A stretch of 64,000 bases of DNA from Hoyosella sp. YIM 151337. Its GTDB lineage: Bacteria; Actinomycetota; Actinomycetes; Mycobacteriales; Mycobacteriaceae. The notes under the pieces were generated by a model. That model saw nothing but the letters and a program-made list of their open reading frames with translations, had not been told where the DNA came from and did no database searches. The position numbers and the translations under genes were made by a program. The stretch's first letter is position 1. Every line of letters starts with the position of its first letter. Location: NCBI RefSeq assembly GCF_026041215.1, contig NZ_JAPEIQ010000022.1:1-64000 (forward strand). Direction: 5' to 3'. This document shows positions 52,941-62,050 of this stretch, in pieces.

Positions 52941-53858
52941 TTACCAGAGACTTGCAAGATCGTGCGCGGTTTCTTCCAAAGCATGCCGAATTGCGCGTAC
53001 CGCCGGGTGCCCGCCACTCGATGACCGGATCGCCGTGAAGATCGTCCGTCTGGGCAGTCCTTCGAGTTCGATGAGGCGAGCGTTCGCGGTGCGCCCGACC
53101 CACACGAGATCAGGCAGAAAGGCGACCGCGTTGCCGGATTCGACCAACCGCACGTGGGCCTGCAGATCTGCAGTCTCGAATCGTACATCCGGCTCGAATC
53201 CGGCCTGTCGGCAAGCTTGTTCGGCCCAGTGGCGGGACGCCGCGCCCGCGGGTTCCATCACCCAGGGCAGGTTCGCTGCAGCGGAGAGTGCGTCTGCGGC
53301 GCCAAATTCCCCCGGCGCGGCATCGAACGGCGGCAGCGCGAGCCTAATCGCATCGCCGGCGAGAAACTGCCGGTCAAGCCCAGCATAGTGCGGTGCCGCA
53401 TGCCCCGGATACTGCTCGGCTACTACGAGGTCGAAGTCCCGGGCCCACGTCTCGTGAAGGGCGGTTTCCGGCTCATGCTGCACCATCTCGACGCGGACAT
53501 CGGGATGCCGGTCCCGCAGGGCGCGAAGCGCCTGCGGGATAAGGGCGAGCGCGGCGGTTTGGAAGACAGCGAGCCGAAAGGTACCGGTGACCGCGGTATT
53601 TGACGCAGCAAGCGCCGCTTCGGCGCGCTCAAGCGTATCGAGCAATTCCGTCGCGTGTGCCACGAGCAGCAACGCCTGCGGTGTTAGCTGCAGCGTTCGG
53701 CCAGTCTTCCGCAGCAGAGTCACCCCTGCCTCGCGTTCCAGTATCGAGAGCTGTTGCGATATCGATGACGGGCTGTAGCTGAGGGCCGCGGCGACCTCGG
53801 AAATGGTGCCGCGCAGGCTGAGTTCACGCAACAGGCGCAGTCGATGCACGTCCAGCAC
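52941..53858 (-). CDS. LysR-family regulator between putP and putA
   Basis: Regulator of 305 aa: HTH VLDVHRLRLLRELSLRGTIS then EVAAALSYSPSSISQQLSIL, and a LysR substrate domain (FRLAVFQTAALALIPQALRA). GTG 53858 follows AGGAGG. Its place between putP and the divergent putA makes it the natural candidate for proline-responsive control. The inverted repeat at 53903-53938 is a possible binding site. Confidence 0.9.
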   Translation of the reverse strand: MLDVHRLRLLRELSLRGTISEVAAALSYSPSSISQQLSILEREAGVTLLRKTGRTLQLTPQALLLVAHATELLDTLERAEAALAASNTAVTGTFRLAVFQTAALALIPQALRALRDRHPDVRVEMVQHEPETALHETWARDFDLVVAEQYPGHAAPHYAGLDRQFLAGDAIRLALPPFDAAPGEFGAADALSAAANLPWVMEPAGAASRHWAEQACRQAGFEPDVRFETADLQAHVRLVESGNAVAFLPDLVWVGRTANARLIELEGLPRRTIFTAIRSSSGGHPAVRAIRHALEETAHDLASLW

Positions 53859-53902
53859 GCCGGCCTCCTCAACGTTCCGAATTCGTTCGGTTTTCCTTAA
53901 CG

Positions 53903-53938
53903 ATACCCTTCGGAAAACGTCGCTATACCCGAAGGTAT
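53903..53938. promoter_or_regulatory. Inverted repeat in the lysR-putA gap
   Basis: ATACCCTTCGG (53903-53913) and CCGAAGGTAT (53929-53938) are complementary apart from one extra C in the left arm, with a 15-bp gap. Location and symmetry suit a LysR-type site controlling the divergent lysR and putA promoters. The 205-bp gap contains no other obvious element apart from the GAGGAGGAGG ribosome site of putA. Confidence 0.5.
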
Positions 53939-54063
53939 GGCCAGCGCCATACTCAGAAGACACAACTGAAACGCGCAGATTCGTCAGGCACCCCGCACGG
54001 GTCAGGGGTGCGTTTATATGCATCAACCGGCTAGCCGGTCGACCGCGAGGAGGAGGTTCCGCG

Positions 54064-57000
54064 GTGAGCACCATCAAGGACAACACCCATACCCCAGTTC
54101 AGCCGCAGGAACTTACCGGCGAGGCGATAGAGCTGGTCAGACGCTGGCTTATCGAAGGGGCGACCTACCCCGTCGACCGTTCAGCCGCTCAACTCGCTGG
54201 CGTGCTGAACGACCAAAACGGTCTGGAGTTCACCGTTGGCTTCGTCGATGGCGTGATTCGCCCTGAGGACACGCGCGTTGCGGCCCAGAACCTGCGGGCA
54301 CTCGCGCCGAAGACACCGGCGTTCTTGCCCTGGTACATGAAACTGGCCGTGACTCTCGGCGGCATCCTCGCCGTCTTGATGCCGCGGCTCGTGATTCCCG
54401 TAACGCGGCGAGTATTGCGCCACATGGTGGGTCACCTCATTGTCGACGCCACGGACGCAAAGCTCGGCAAGACAATCAAAAAGATCAAAAAGGAGGGCAT
54501 CAACCTCAACATCAACCTGCTCGGGGAAGCGATCCTCGGTGAGGCTGAGGCGACGCGCCGCCTCGAAGGAACGCGTCGGCTGCTGGCCCGCGACGACGTC
54601 GACTATGTGTCGATCAAAGTGTCGTCAACCGTTGCGCCGCACAACCACTGGGCGTTCGATGAAGCTGTAGCGCACGTCGTCGAGAACCTCACACCCCTCT
54701 ACCGTCAGGCCGCGAGCGCCTCACCCAAACGTAAGTTCATCAACCTCGACATGGAGGAATACAAGGATCTCGACCTGACGATTGCGGTCTTTACCGAGAT
54801 TCTCAACAAACCCGAGTTCCACAGCCTCGAAGCAGGAATCGTGCTGCAGGCGTATCTCCCAGACGCGCTCGCTGCAATGATGCACCTGCAGGACTGGGCT
54901 GCACAGCGCACCGCCCGCGGCGGGGCCCCGGTCAAGGTCCGTGTGGTTAAAGGCGCAAACCTGCCCATGGAGATCGTTGACGCGGAACTGCACGGATGGC
55001 CGCTCGCCACGTGGCACAGCAAACAGCAGAGCGACACCTCCTACAAGGCGGTGCTGGACTACGCGCTGCGGCCAGAGCACATTCAGAACGTCCGCATCGG
55101 CGTGGCAGGCCACAACTTGTTCGACATCGCCCTCGCGTGGCTGCTCGCCCAGAAGCGAAATGTCACTGCCGGAATCGATTTCGAGATGCTTCTTGGCATG
55201 GCCACCGGTCAGGCTGAAGCCGTCCGCAAAGATGTCGGCACCCTGCTGCTGTACACACCCGTCGTACATCCGCAGGAGTTCGACGTCGCGATCGCCTACC
55301 TGATTCGCAGGCTCGAGGAAGGCGCATCGAAAGAAAACTTCATGTCGGCACTCTTCGAACTCGACAAGAACGAGGCACTCTTCGAGCGAGAGAAGCAGCG
55401 TTTCCTCGCCTCAGTCGACACTCTCACAGACGCGGTTCCAGCGCCCCACCGCGTCCAGGACCGGCGGCAGCCGCAAGCACCCGGGCTGCGGGAAGGTTTC
55501 CGCAATACCCCTGATACCGACCCCGATCTGCCTGGCAACCGGGCCTGGGGCCGTGCAATCGTCCAGCAGATGCAGTCGTCCCAACTCGGCAATGAGACAG
55601 TGGCGGACAGTTGGATCGAGACAGCCGAGCAGCTCGACGACGTCATGGCCCGCGGTGTTGCGGCCGCAGGGCGGTGGCAGGCATTGAGCGCTGCGGAAAG
55701 AGCCGCGATTCTGCACCGCGCCGGAGATGTCCTCGAAGCCAACCGTGCCCAACTGCTCGAAGTCATGGGGTCGGAGTGCGGTAAAACGCTCGACCAGGGC
55801 GACCCTGAGGTGTCCGAAGCGATTGACTTCGCGCATTACTATGCGGAACTCGGCAAAGCACTCGAGTACGTGGACGGGGCCACCTTCGTGCCGTCGTCGC
55901 TGACCGTTGTCACGCCGCCATGGAACTTCCCCACGGCCATTCCCGCCGGGTCAACCCTGTCGGCACTTGCCGCCGGTTCCGCTGTGGTCATCAAGCCTGC
56001 GCATCAGGCCAAGCGCACCGGTGCAGTTATGGTGGAAGCCTTGTGGGAAGCAGGCGTGCCGCGCGATGTCCTCCAATACGTGCAGTTAGGCGAGAAAGAA
56101 CTTGGCGCGGAGTTCGTCGCGCATCCTTCCGTGGATCGGCTCATCCTGACTGGCGCCTACGACACTGCGAAGCTCTTTCGCTCGTTCCGCCCGGACCTGC
56201 CGTTGCTCGCGGAAACCTCAGGGAAGAACGCGATTATCGTCACGCCATCCGCTGATTACGACCTCGCCGCCAAAGACGTCGCTTACTCGGCATTTGGCCA
56301 TGCTGGACAGAAATGCTCGGCGGCATCGCTGGTCATTCTCGTCGGTACAGTCGCATCCTCAAAGCGGTTCCGCAACCAGCTTCTCGATGCCGTGCGATCC
56401 ATGAAGGCTGGTTACCCGTGGGACCCGACAACCCAGATCGGGCCGCTCATCGAGCCTGCCGCTGGCAAACTGCGCCGCGGACTCACAACCCTCGGACCGG
56501 GCGAGTCGTGGGTCGTTGAGCCGCAGCAACTTGACGAGAGCGGCAAGCTTTGGCGCCCGGGTGTGCGCGAAGGGGTTAAACGCGGCTCCGAGTACCATAT
56601 GACGGAGTACTTCGGCCCGATCCTCGGCATCATGACAGCTGAGACGCTCGCCGAGGCGATCAGCGTTGTCAACGAGATCGAGTACGGCCTCACTTCGGGC
56701 CTGCATTCACTGAACCGCGACGAGGTCGCGTTCTGGCTCGATCGCGTGCAGGCGGGAAACCTGTACGTCAATCGCGGCATCACCGGCGCGATCGTGCAAC
56801 GGCAGCCGTTCGGCGGCTGGAAGAAGTCGGCCATCGGCGCCGGCACCAAGGCGGGCGGGCCGAACTATCTGGTCGGGATGGGGAGCTGGCTCGACGCCCC
56901 AGTGGCGGAGTCGCACCCGATCGAGGAAAAGCCAGCTCAGCTGATTGCCGCCGTAGAGCCGGAACTCGCACCGGAGGATGCCCATTGGCTGCGCGGCGCG

Positions 57001-57534
57001 CTAAGCAGTGACGGCCACATGTGGGCGACAGAATTTGGAATCGCTCAGGATCGCACCGGATTGCAGGGTGAACGAAATGTGCTGCGCTACCGGCCGGTAC
57101 CGGTCACCGTGCGATTCGAAGCCCCCACGTCCGGCCACGGCACAGCCGAGGTAGTGCGCGTGGCAGCGGCGGGGCTGCGTGCCGCGGCGTCAGTGACTGT
57201 AAGCACCAGTGTCTCGTTGCCCGAGACCATCTCGAATGCTTTGGTCGCGTGCGGTGTCAAGGTGCTCCGCGAGGATGCGGAACAGTGGAAGGCGCATGTC
57301 GCACGGCTTGCCGCGCGGACGGGACCGCACTCAGGCACCCGTATTCGCCTCGTCGGCGGCGACTACTCGGCGACCGCGCTCGCCGCGGACGGCAAGCCGG
57401 ATGTGGCAATCTACGGGTCGCCGGTGGTGGCCGCCGGCCGCGTCGAACTGCTGCCGTTCCTGCATGAACAGGCGGTTTCGATCACCGCGCACCGGTACGG
57501 CACACCGAATCACCTTACCGAGGGCCTTCTCTGA
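54064..57534 (+). CDS. putA: Bifunctional proline dehydrogenase / P5C dehydrogenase
   Basis: Enzyme of 1156 aa that oxidises proline to glutamate. The N-terminal proline dehydrogenase barrel (about 90-480) contains GINLNINLLGEAILGEAEA, DYVSIKVSSTV and RVVKGANLPMEI; the aldehyde dehydrogenase domain (about 520-990) has PPWNFPTAIPAGS, Glu in LAETSGKNA and catalytic Cys in GHAGQKCSAASLV. A C-terminal region of about 160 aa follows. GTG 54064 follows GAGGAGGAGG; the frame is open further upstream but lies in the divergent regulator gene. Confidence 0.95.
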   Translation: MSTIKDNTHTPVQPQELTGEAIELVRRWLIEGATYPVDRSAAQLAGVLNDQNGLEFTVGFVDGVIRPEDTRVAAQNLRALAPKTPAFLPWYMKLAVTLGGILAVLMPRLVIPVTRRVLRHMVGHLIVDATDAKLGKTIKKIKKEGINLNINLLGEAILGEAEATRRLEGTRRLLARDDVDYVSIKVSSTVAPHNHWAFDEAVAHVVENLTPLYRQAASASPKRKFINLDMEEYKDLDLTIAVFTEILNKPEFHSLEAGIVLQAYLPDALAAMMHLQDWAAQRTARGGAPVKVRVVKGANLPMEIVDAELHGWPLATWHSKQQSDTSYKAVLDYALRPEHIQNVRIGVAGHNLFDIALAWLLAQKRNVTAGIDFEMLLGMATGQAEAVRKDVGTLLLYTPVVHPQEFDVAIAYLIRRLEEGASKENFMSALFELDKNEALFEREKQRFLASVDTLTDAVPAPHRVQDRRQPQAPGLREGFRNTPDTDPDLPGNRAWGRAIVQQMQSSQLGNETVADSWIETAEQLDDVMARGVAAAGRWQALSAAERAAILHRAGDVLEANRAQLLEVMGSECGKTLDQGDPEVSEAIDFAHYYAELGKALEYVDGATFVPSSLTVVTPPWNFPTAIPAGSTLSALAAGSAVVIKPAHQAKRTGAVMVEALWEAGVPRDVLQYVQLGEKELGAEFVAHPSVDRLILTGAYDTAKLFRSFRPDLPLLAETSGKNAIIVTPSADYDLAAKDVAYSAFGHAGQKCSAASLVILVGTVASSKRFRNQLLDAVRSMKAGYPWDPTTQIGPLIEPAAGKLRRGLTTLGPGESWVVEPQQLDESGKLWRPGVREGVKRGSEYHMTEYFGPILGIMTAETLAEAISVVNEIEYGLTSGLHSLNRDEVAFWLDRVQAGNLYVNRGITGAIVQRQPFGGWKKSAIGAGTKAGGPNYLVGMGSWLDAPVAESHPIEEKPAQLIAAVEPELAPEDAHWLRGALSSDGHMWATEFGIAQDRTGLQGERNVLRYRPVPVTVRFEAPTSGHGTAEVVRVAAAGLRAAASVTVSTSVSLPETISNALVACGVKVLREDAEQWKAHVARLAARTGPHSGTRIRLVGGDYSATALAADGKPDVAIYGSPVVAAGRVELLPFLHEQAVSITAHRYGTPNHLTEGLL

Positions 57535-57615
57535 CACACTCGCCGGACAAAATTCTCGGCGGGCACAGGTGAATATGGGGCATAGTGGCGCACATCACGA
57601 TGTAATTGGTGAGAC

Positions 57616-57660
57616 TGAAGTGGTGCCTGTTTCACTGCCGGACAGATGGGCACCAGTTCA
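57616..57660 (+). promoter_or_regulatory. Inverted repeat in the leader of the DASS transporter gene
   Basis: TGAAGTGGTGCC (57616-57627) and GGCACCAGTTCA (57649-57660) pair over 12 bp with one mismatch, spaced by 21 bp, ending 20 bp before the start codon. It could be an operator or a leader hairpin that limits access to the ribosome site. Confidence 0.5.
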
Positions 57661-57680
57661 CCAGAAGTGATTGGAGTGTC

Positions 57681-59327
57681 ATGCCCCCACAGGACGCGCC
57701 GCAGCCCTCCCGGACCGCACACACGATGTCTGAAGCCGAATCCTCCAAAGTAGGATTCGGCTCAGCCGTGCCGCAAGCACCGGCTTCGCCCGGGCGGCTA
57801 TGGACAGGCCGAGTTCTCGGGCCCGTTCTCGGCGTCCTCGCGTATTTCGCTCTCCCTGCCCACGAGCAGCTGACCATCGAGGGGCGCACCGCAGCCGCCA
57901 TCGCGATCGTGATGGCGGTGTGGTGGATGACCGAGGCTATCCCGCTAGCCGCCACGGCGCTCCTCCCGATCGTCGCTTTCCCCCTGCTTGATGTCGTTCC
58001 GATCGCCGACGCGACCGCGCCGTACGCTTCCCCCACAATCTTCCTGTTCATGGGCGGTTTCATGATCGCCCTCGCCATGCAGAAGTGGGGTCTGCATAAG
58101 CGAATTGCTCTGCACACCGTCCGCATCGTCGGCACGCATCCGAAACAGATCGTGCTCGGAATGATGATCGCGACCGCGTTCCTCAGCATGTGGGTGAGCA
58201 ACACGGCCACGACCCTCATGATGCTGCCGATCGCGATAAGCGTGCTCGCGCTCGTCACGAGCGGCACCGATCCAGGCGAGGAAAAGAACGTCCGCAACTT
58301 CGCGGTGTGCCTCATGCTCGCGATCGCCTACGCCGCGTCTGTCGGTGGCCTCGCGACCATCATCGGCAGTCCGCCTAACGCGATCATGGTGGGGTTCGTC
58401 GACGAAAACTACGGCATCACGATCAGTTTCGCTGAATGGATGCGGATCGGTGTTCCCATTGCGGTGGTCTTCCTGATTATCGTCTGGCTGCTGCTGACGT
58501 ACGTCATCTATCCCACCAAGATCAAGCAGATCATGGGCGGCAAGGAGATGATCCACGACAGGATCCACGAACTCGGCCCCATGTCCCGCGGTGAGTGGAA
58601 CGTTCTCGTCGTTTTCGTGGTGACGGCGCTGCTCTGGGTGTTCCGTGATCTTCTCGCTGACTTCGACGCACTCACCACGGTGTTGCCATTTATGGCAAAC
58701 CTCTCCGATGCTGGCATCGCAATCGCTGCAGCGGTGGTTCTGTTCCTGCTGCCTGCACGTGATACCCGTACGCCCGAAAACAGCGCAGCGGATTCGGCCA
58801 CCGCGGATGGCGGTGACGACAGGCGAAAATTCCACCACGGCACGCTTGATTGGCACACTGTGCAGAGCGGCCTGCCTTGGGGTGTCCTCATTTTGTTCGG
58901 AGGCGGGCTGAGTCTCGCTGGGGCCGTGCAAGACACAGGTCTCGATGAGTACATCGGCACGCAGGTCGGCGGGCTCGGCGCACTGCCGATCGTCTTCCTG
59001 GTCGCCGGAACGTGTGCGATTGTGCTCCTTCTGACTGAGTTGACATCCAACACCGCGACGGCGGCAACATTCCTCCCTGTCCTCGGCGGCGTTGCTCTCG
59101 GCCTTGGGATGGATCCGATGTTGCTCCTGCTGCCCGCTGTGCTCGCCGCGTCATGTGCCTTCATGCTCCCGGTCGCCACTCCACCCAACGCCATTGTCTT
59201 CGGTTCTGGCCAAGTCACGATCGGCCAGATGATCCGTGCGGGTATCTGGCTCAATATCGTGGGCGTCATGCTGATTACCGTCGCTGTTTTCGCACTGGGA
59301 TCGTGGGCGATGGGGATTAGTTTCTGA
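57681..59327 (+). CDS. Na+/dicarboxylate symporter, DASS (SLC13) family
   Basis: Membrane protein of 548 aa with about 11-12 helices. Family signatures: MAVWWMTEAIPLAATALLPI, TAFLSMWVSNTATTLMMLPI (SNT motif), GGLATIIGSPPNAIMVGF and, in the second half, LTELTSNTATAATFLPVLGG and LPVATPPNAIVFGSG, the paired SNT/SPPN elements that bind Na+ and substrate. It should import C4-dicarboxylates such as succinate. ATG 57681 follows GGAG; an ATG at 57726 is a possible alternative. Confidence 0.94.
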   Translation: MPPQDAPQPSRTAHTMSEAESSKVGFGSAVPQAPASPGRLWTGRVLGPVLGVLAYFALPAHEQLTIEGRTAAAIAIVMAVWWMTEAIPLAATALLPIVAFPLLDVVPIADATAPYASPTIFLFMGGFMIALAMQKWGLHKRIALHTVRIVGTHPKQIVLGMMIATAFLSMWVSNTATTLMMLPIAISVLALVTSGTDPGEEKNVRNFAVCLMLAIAYAASVGGLATIIGSPPNAIMVGFVDENYGITISFAEWMRIGVPIAVVFLIIVWLLLTYVIYPTKIKQIMGGKEMIHDRIHELGPMSRGEWNVLVVFVVTALLWVFRDLLADFDALTTVLPFMANLSDAGIAIAAAVVLFLLPARDTRTPENSAADSATADGGDDRRKFHHGTLDWHTVQSGLPWGVLILFGGGLSLAGAVQDTGLDEYIGTQVGGLGALPIVFLVAGTCAIVLLLTELTSNTATAATFLPVLGGVALGLGMDPMLLLLPAVLAASCAFMLPVATPPNAIVFGSGQVTIGQMIRAGIWLNIVGVMLITVAVFALGSWAMGISF

Positions 59328-59332
59328 CGCCC

Positions 59333-59354
59333 GCAATTGCAGCCCCGCAATTGC
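59333..59354. terminator. Hairpin between convergent genes
   Basis: GCAATTGC-AGCCCC-GCAATTGC: two copies of a self-complementary octamer can fold into an 8-bp stem with a 6-nt loop. It sits exactly between the stops of the DASS transporter (59327) and the M15 peptidase (59358). Confidence 0.6.
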
Positions 59355-59357
59355 GCG

Positions 59358-59993
59358 CTACAGGCCCATTTTCCGGAGTTCCGTCTCTACTGTCACCACG
59401 AGCGTCTCAAGCCCGGACAGATCAATGCCCGGTATGACGGGGAGTTCGATCGACGAGGCACCGGGTCCGCTCGGTAACTGGCGAGGCGGCAGCGGCCAGC
59501 TCGCATCGGGCACCATCGGCGGACACGGCTGTCCTGGCAGTGCTGCGAGCTCGAAATGCCACCATTCATTTTCGTACGTGCGGCACAGCCCGTACCGATT
59601 GCCATTCCGTGCGAGCCACTGTGCGCCTGCAGCCGGGCCGACATCGATAGCATGCCCACTTACGTGCGCGGATTCGTGCGGTGGCAGCACCCATCTGCGT
59701 GCTGCTTCAGGGCTGCCGTGGGTGCGGATTCCGTTCTCCCACATCTGCTGCTGCTCCGCGTGGCTGCGCTTCCCTGAGGTGATCCACATGTCGACGCCAT
59801 CGCGGCGTGCGTCCGTTTGGGCTTGCCGGAACGCGGCAGCGAGCGCCGGGTCTAAACCAGCAGTGCTGTCACTGGCTGCAAGGATGATTGGCGGCGACAG
59901 TCGTGGTCCGGCGTCCGCCGCCGGAAGGAACCACGCGCCTGCAGCCATCACACTGAGCGTCGCACCCGCGACAGCAGCACACTTCAGACCCAT
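59358..59993 (-). CDS. M15-family D-alanyl-D-alanine carboxypeptidase-like protein
   Basis: Exported zinc peptidase of about 211 aa. An N-terminal hydrophobic signal ends at ADAGP; zinc-site motifs are SGKRSHAEQQQ, HVSGHAIDVG (His and Asp) and ENEWWHFE (His). Likely trims peptidoglycan peptides. The start is uncertain: ATG 59993 has a weak ribosome site and a GTG at 60032 is in frame. The C-terminus is Pro-rich. Confidence 0.85.
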   Translation of the reverse strand: MGLKCAAVAGATLSVMAAGAWFLPAADAGPRLSPPIILAASDSTAGLDPALAAAFRQAQTDARRDGVDMWITSGKRSHAEQQQMWENGIRTHGSPEAARRWVLPPHESAHVSGHAIDVGPAAGAQWLARNGNRYGLCRTYENEWWHFELAALPGQPCPPMVPDASWPLPPRQLPSGPGASSIELPVIPGIDLSGLETLVVTVETELRKMGL

Positions 59994-60104
59994 GCCGACA
60001 CTATGCCAACGCAAAGAGATCTGTCCGAGCACTTTCTGTGAGCTGGAATACCCCTGTGACCCTTGATGTTACTGGTGGTACCGCCTAGAGGAAGGAGGAG
60101 CACG

Positions 60105-60767
60105 ATGCGCCAGATCCAGCCCGACCTCTGGGAGACCGAACCAGAGTTCCCGGCGCCCGGCCTGAGCACGCATGCGTACCTATGGACGCCGCCATCCGGC
60201 AATGTTCTCTTCTACAACACCACACACGCGCACGAACTCGATCACATCGCCGACCTCGGCGGCGTCGCGCACCACTATTTGAGTCACCAGGACGAGATCG
60301 CGCCTTCATTGGGGGACGTTCGCGAGCGTTTCGGCGCTCAGTTACACATTCACGCGTCCGAAGCGCATCTCGCGAGCGAGCAGGCGCCAGTCGGGGATGC
60401 ATTCGCTGAGCGGCACACCGTAGATGGGCTCGAGGTGATACCTGCCCCGGGCCACACCCCAGGCAGTAGCTGCTACCTTGCTGCCGGCACCAGCGGAAAG
60501 TATCTTTTCACCGGCGACACGGTGTACCGCAGCGCAAGCGGGCGCTGGTTGGCCGGTTACATCGCCGGCTACAGCGACGCGGACTCGTTGCTCACGACAC
60601 TGTCTCTACTTGGCACCCTCGCGCCCGACATTGTGGTCTCAAGCGCATTCGCGGGTGATTCGGGAGTAACCGCAGTGGACAGCACCGACTGGGAGGACAT
60701 CATGGCGGACGTGCGCGACCGCCTGCAGCGGCACCTCCATCAAGCGCGCACCAGCCCGAACAGTTAG
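60105..60767 (+). CDS. MBL-fold hydrolase with atypical first metal motif
   Basis: Metallo-beta-lactamase-fold protein of 220 aa. PAPGHTPGSSCY and LFTGDTVYRSASGRW are the usual later metal-site motifs, but the expected HxHxDH is replaced by HYLSHQDEIAPS, so at least one metal site is altered. ATG 60105 follows GGAGGAG. Its stop overlaps the convergent cupin gene by four bases. Substrate unknown. Confidence 0.83.
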   Translation: MRQIQPDLWETEPEFPAPGLSTHAYLWTPPSGNVLFYNTTHAHELDHIADLGGVAHHYLSHQDEIAPSLGDVRERFGAQLHIHASEAHLASEQAPVGDAFAERHTVDGLEVIPAPGHTPGSSCYLAAGTSGKYLFTGDTVYRSASGRWLAGYIAGYSDADSLLTTLSLLGTLAPDIVVSSAFAGDSGVTAVDSTDWEDIMADVRDRLQRHLHQARTSPNS

Positions 60768-61099
60768 TACTGGTTAATCGCGGTCGTGAGTAACACCGCG
60801 GAGTCCTCCAGTGCATCGAGGCTGTGCCGCTCGTGCGGCACGATGAGGAAGTCGCCTTCACCCATCTCCGCCGCGGCGCCTTCAGTATTCAGCTGCACCT
60901 TGCCGATGATGACGAAGAGTGTTGCCTCCCCAGGGTTTTCGTGTTCGCTCAACTCCTGCCCCGCGGTGAGCGCAATGACCATCTGGCGCAGCGTGTGGCC
61001 GCTGCCACCGTGCAAGATTTCAGTGGTGCGGCCATGCGGCGACTCCGCCGCGCGATCGATCAGTTCCCGGGCGAGTTCCGCAACAGACGCTGTTTTCAC
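60764..61099 (-). CDS. Small cupin-domain protein
   Basis: Single-domain cupin of 111 aa: TASVAELARELIDRAAESPH, then LHGGSGHTLRQMVIALTAG, the motif HENPGEATLFVIIGKVQL and the second motif FLIVPHERHSLDALED. GTG 61099 follows AGGGG and matches the usual length of this group; an ATG at 61147 is less likely. Likely a metal-binding cytoplasmic protein of unknown function. Confidence 0.8.
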   Translation of the reverse strand: MKTASVAELARELIDRAAESPHGRTTEILHGGSGHTLRQMVIALTAGQELSEHENPGEATLFVIIGKVQLNTEGAAAEMGEGDFLIVPHERHSLDALEDSAVLLTTAINQY

Positions 61100-61361
61100 G
61101 TGCACCCCTATCGGCGGGCTGGAAGCTTCAGCTGGCTCCCCGATCATCACACACCGCGCCGCGGCAGGCGCCCGAAGTGGCAGCAACCACCTGCAACACG
61201 TAAGGGACTCGGAACCGCAGGAGCGAACACCGCCGCCAGTACCGCGGTCGCGTTTCGTACGGAACCCAGTCGGCGCAGGCTGAGCACGGCGGCCGCAGCG
61301 AAGTCTTCAGGAGCGGCCTGGGGCCCACGGCCGTTGTTTTGCTCCGCTAAGGAGGCAGATC

Positions 61362-61823
61362 ATGACGCCTGACGAGTGCAGAGATCTGATCCGCAGAACA
61401 ATGGACGAACTCGGGAACAAGGGCAACCTCGACGTCTGTGACCAGCTGTATGCCGAGCATTGCTCGTTCCACCGGCCTTCCTTCCCAATCAACGGTGTTG
61501 GCGGGCTCCGCGACCTTGTTTCCGACCTCCGGACCGCTCAGCCCGACTTACACATCGACGTCCACGACATCCACGACGTCCACGACGTCCACGACATCCT
61601 CGTCGAAGGTGACATGACGGCGATCCGATACACAATGGCCGGCACCGCGCGCGGTGAGTTCAGGGGACTGCCCGGGACCTGCAAGTCCTACGTAATGCCC
61701 GGAATCACCATCGCGAAGTGGGACGAGGGCCGAGTCGTCGAAGACTGGAATAGTTACGACATGCTCGAAGCCCTGCAGCAAATTGGCCTGGTGCCCGAAC
61801 TGGCTCAACCAGGCCCCCAGTAG
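61362..61823 (+). CDS. SnoaL-like (ester cyclase) protein with an internal His-Asp repeat
   Basis: NTF2-fold protein of 153 aa: RTMDELGNKGNLDVCDQLYA at the N-terminus and ITIAKWDEGRVVEDWNSYDM at the C-terminus, as in SnoaL-like polyketide cyclases and their many relatives of unknown role. AAGGAGG precedes the ATG. Residues 66-80 are an expanded D-V-H/D-I-H repeat inserted before a strand (see 61557-61601). It is not linked to polyketide genes here, so the family name should not be read as function. Confidence 0.82.
   Translation: MTPDECRDLIRRTMDELGNKGNLDVCDQLYAEHCSFHRPSFPINGVGGLRDLVSDLRTAQPDLHIDVHDIHDVHDVHDILVEGDMTAIRYTMAGTARGEFRGLPGTCKSYVMPGITIAKWDEGRVVEDWNSYDMLEALQQIGLVPELAQPGPQ
61557..61601 (+). 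repeat. In-frame 9-bp tandem repeat within the SnoaL-like gene
   Basis: Five consecutive 9-mers of the form GACRTCCAC (the last degenerates to GACATCCTC), encoding alternating Asp-Val/Ile-His. Copies two and three differ only by the A/G at position four, the pattern expected from replication slippage. Confidence 0.88.
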
Positions 61824-62022
61824 GAATACCCAGTGCAGCTTCCATCCCTGCCAGATGGAAACTGCCCGTGTTTGCTGGTTGGCCAACTAGGGGGTGAAGT
61901 TCCGGGCCGTTGCGAAAACCCGCCCTTAGGTACTCGCGCAACGAGATGCGGCGGGCGGGCGGAAGTTGGTCGCACTGAACTCGTCAAAGAACCTTCCAGC
62001 GAAGGCCCATCCGCGATAAGTT

Positions 62023-62038
62023 TGTGATCACGATCACA
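62023..62038. promoter_or_regulatory. Perfect Crp/GlxR palindrome before the MreB-like gene
   Basis: TGTGA-TCACGA-TCACA matches the TGTGA-N6-TCACA consensus fully and is symmetric over seven bases each side. It ends 12 bp before the start codon and abuts the GGGAGG ribosome site, a position where bound Crp/GlxR would block transcription or elongation. Confidence 0.8.
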
Positions 62039-62050
62039 TTGGGAGGCGCT

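Noticed and set aside
53803-54063. N-terminal extension of PutA
   Set aside because: It would run through the divergent LysR gene and its promoter; GTG 54064 has a very strong ribosome site.
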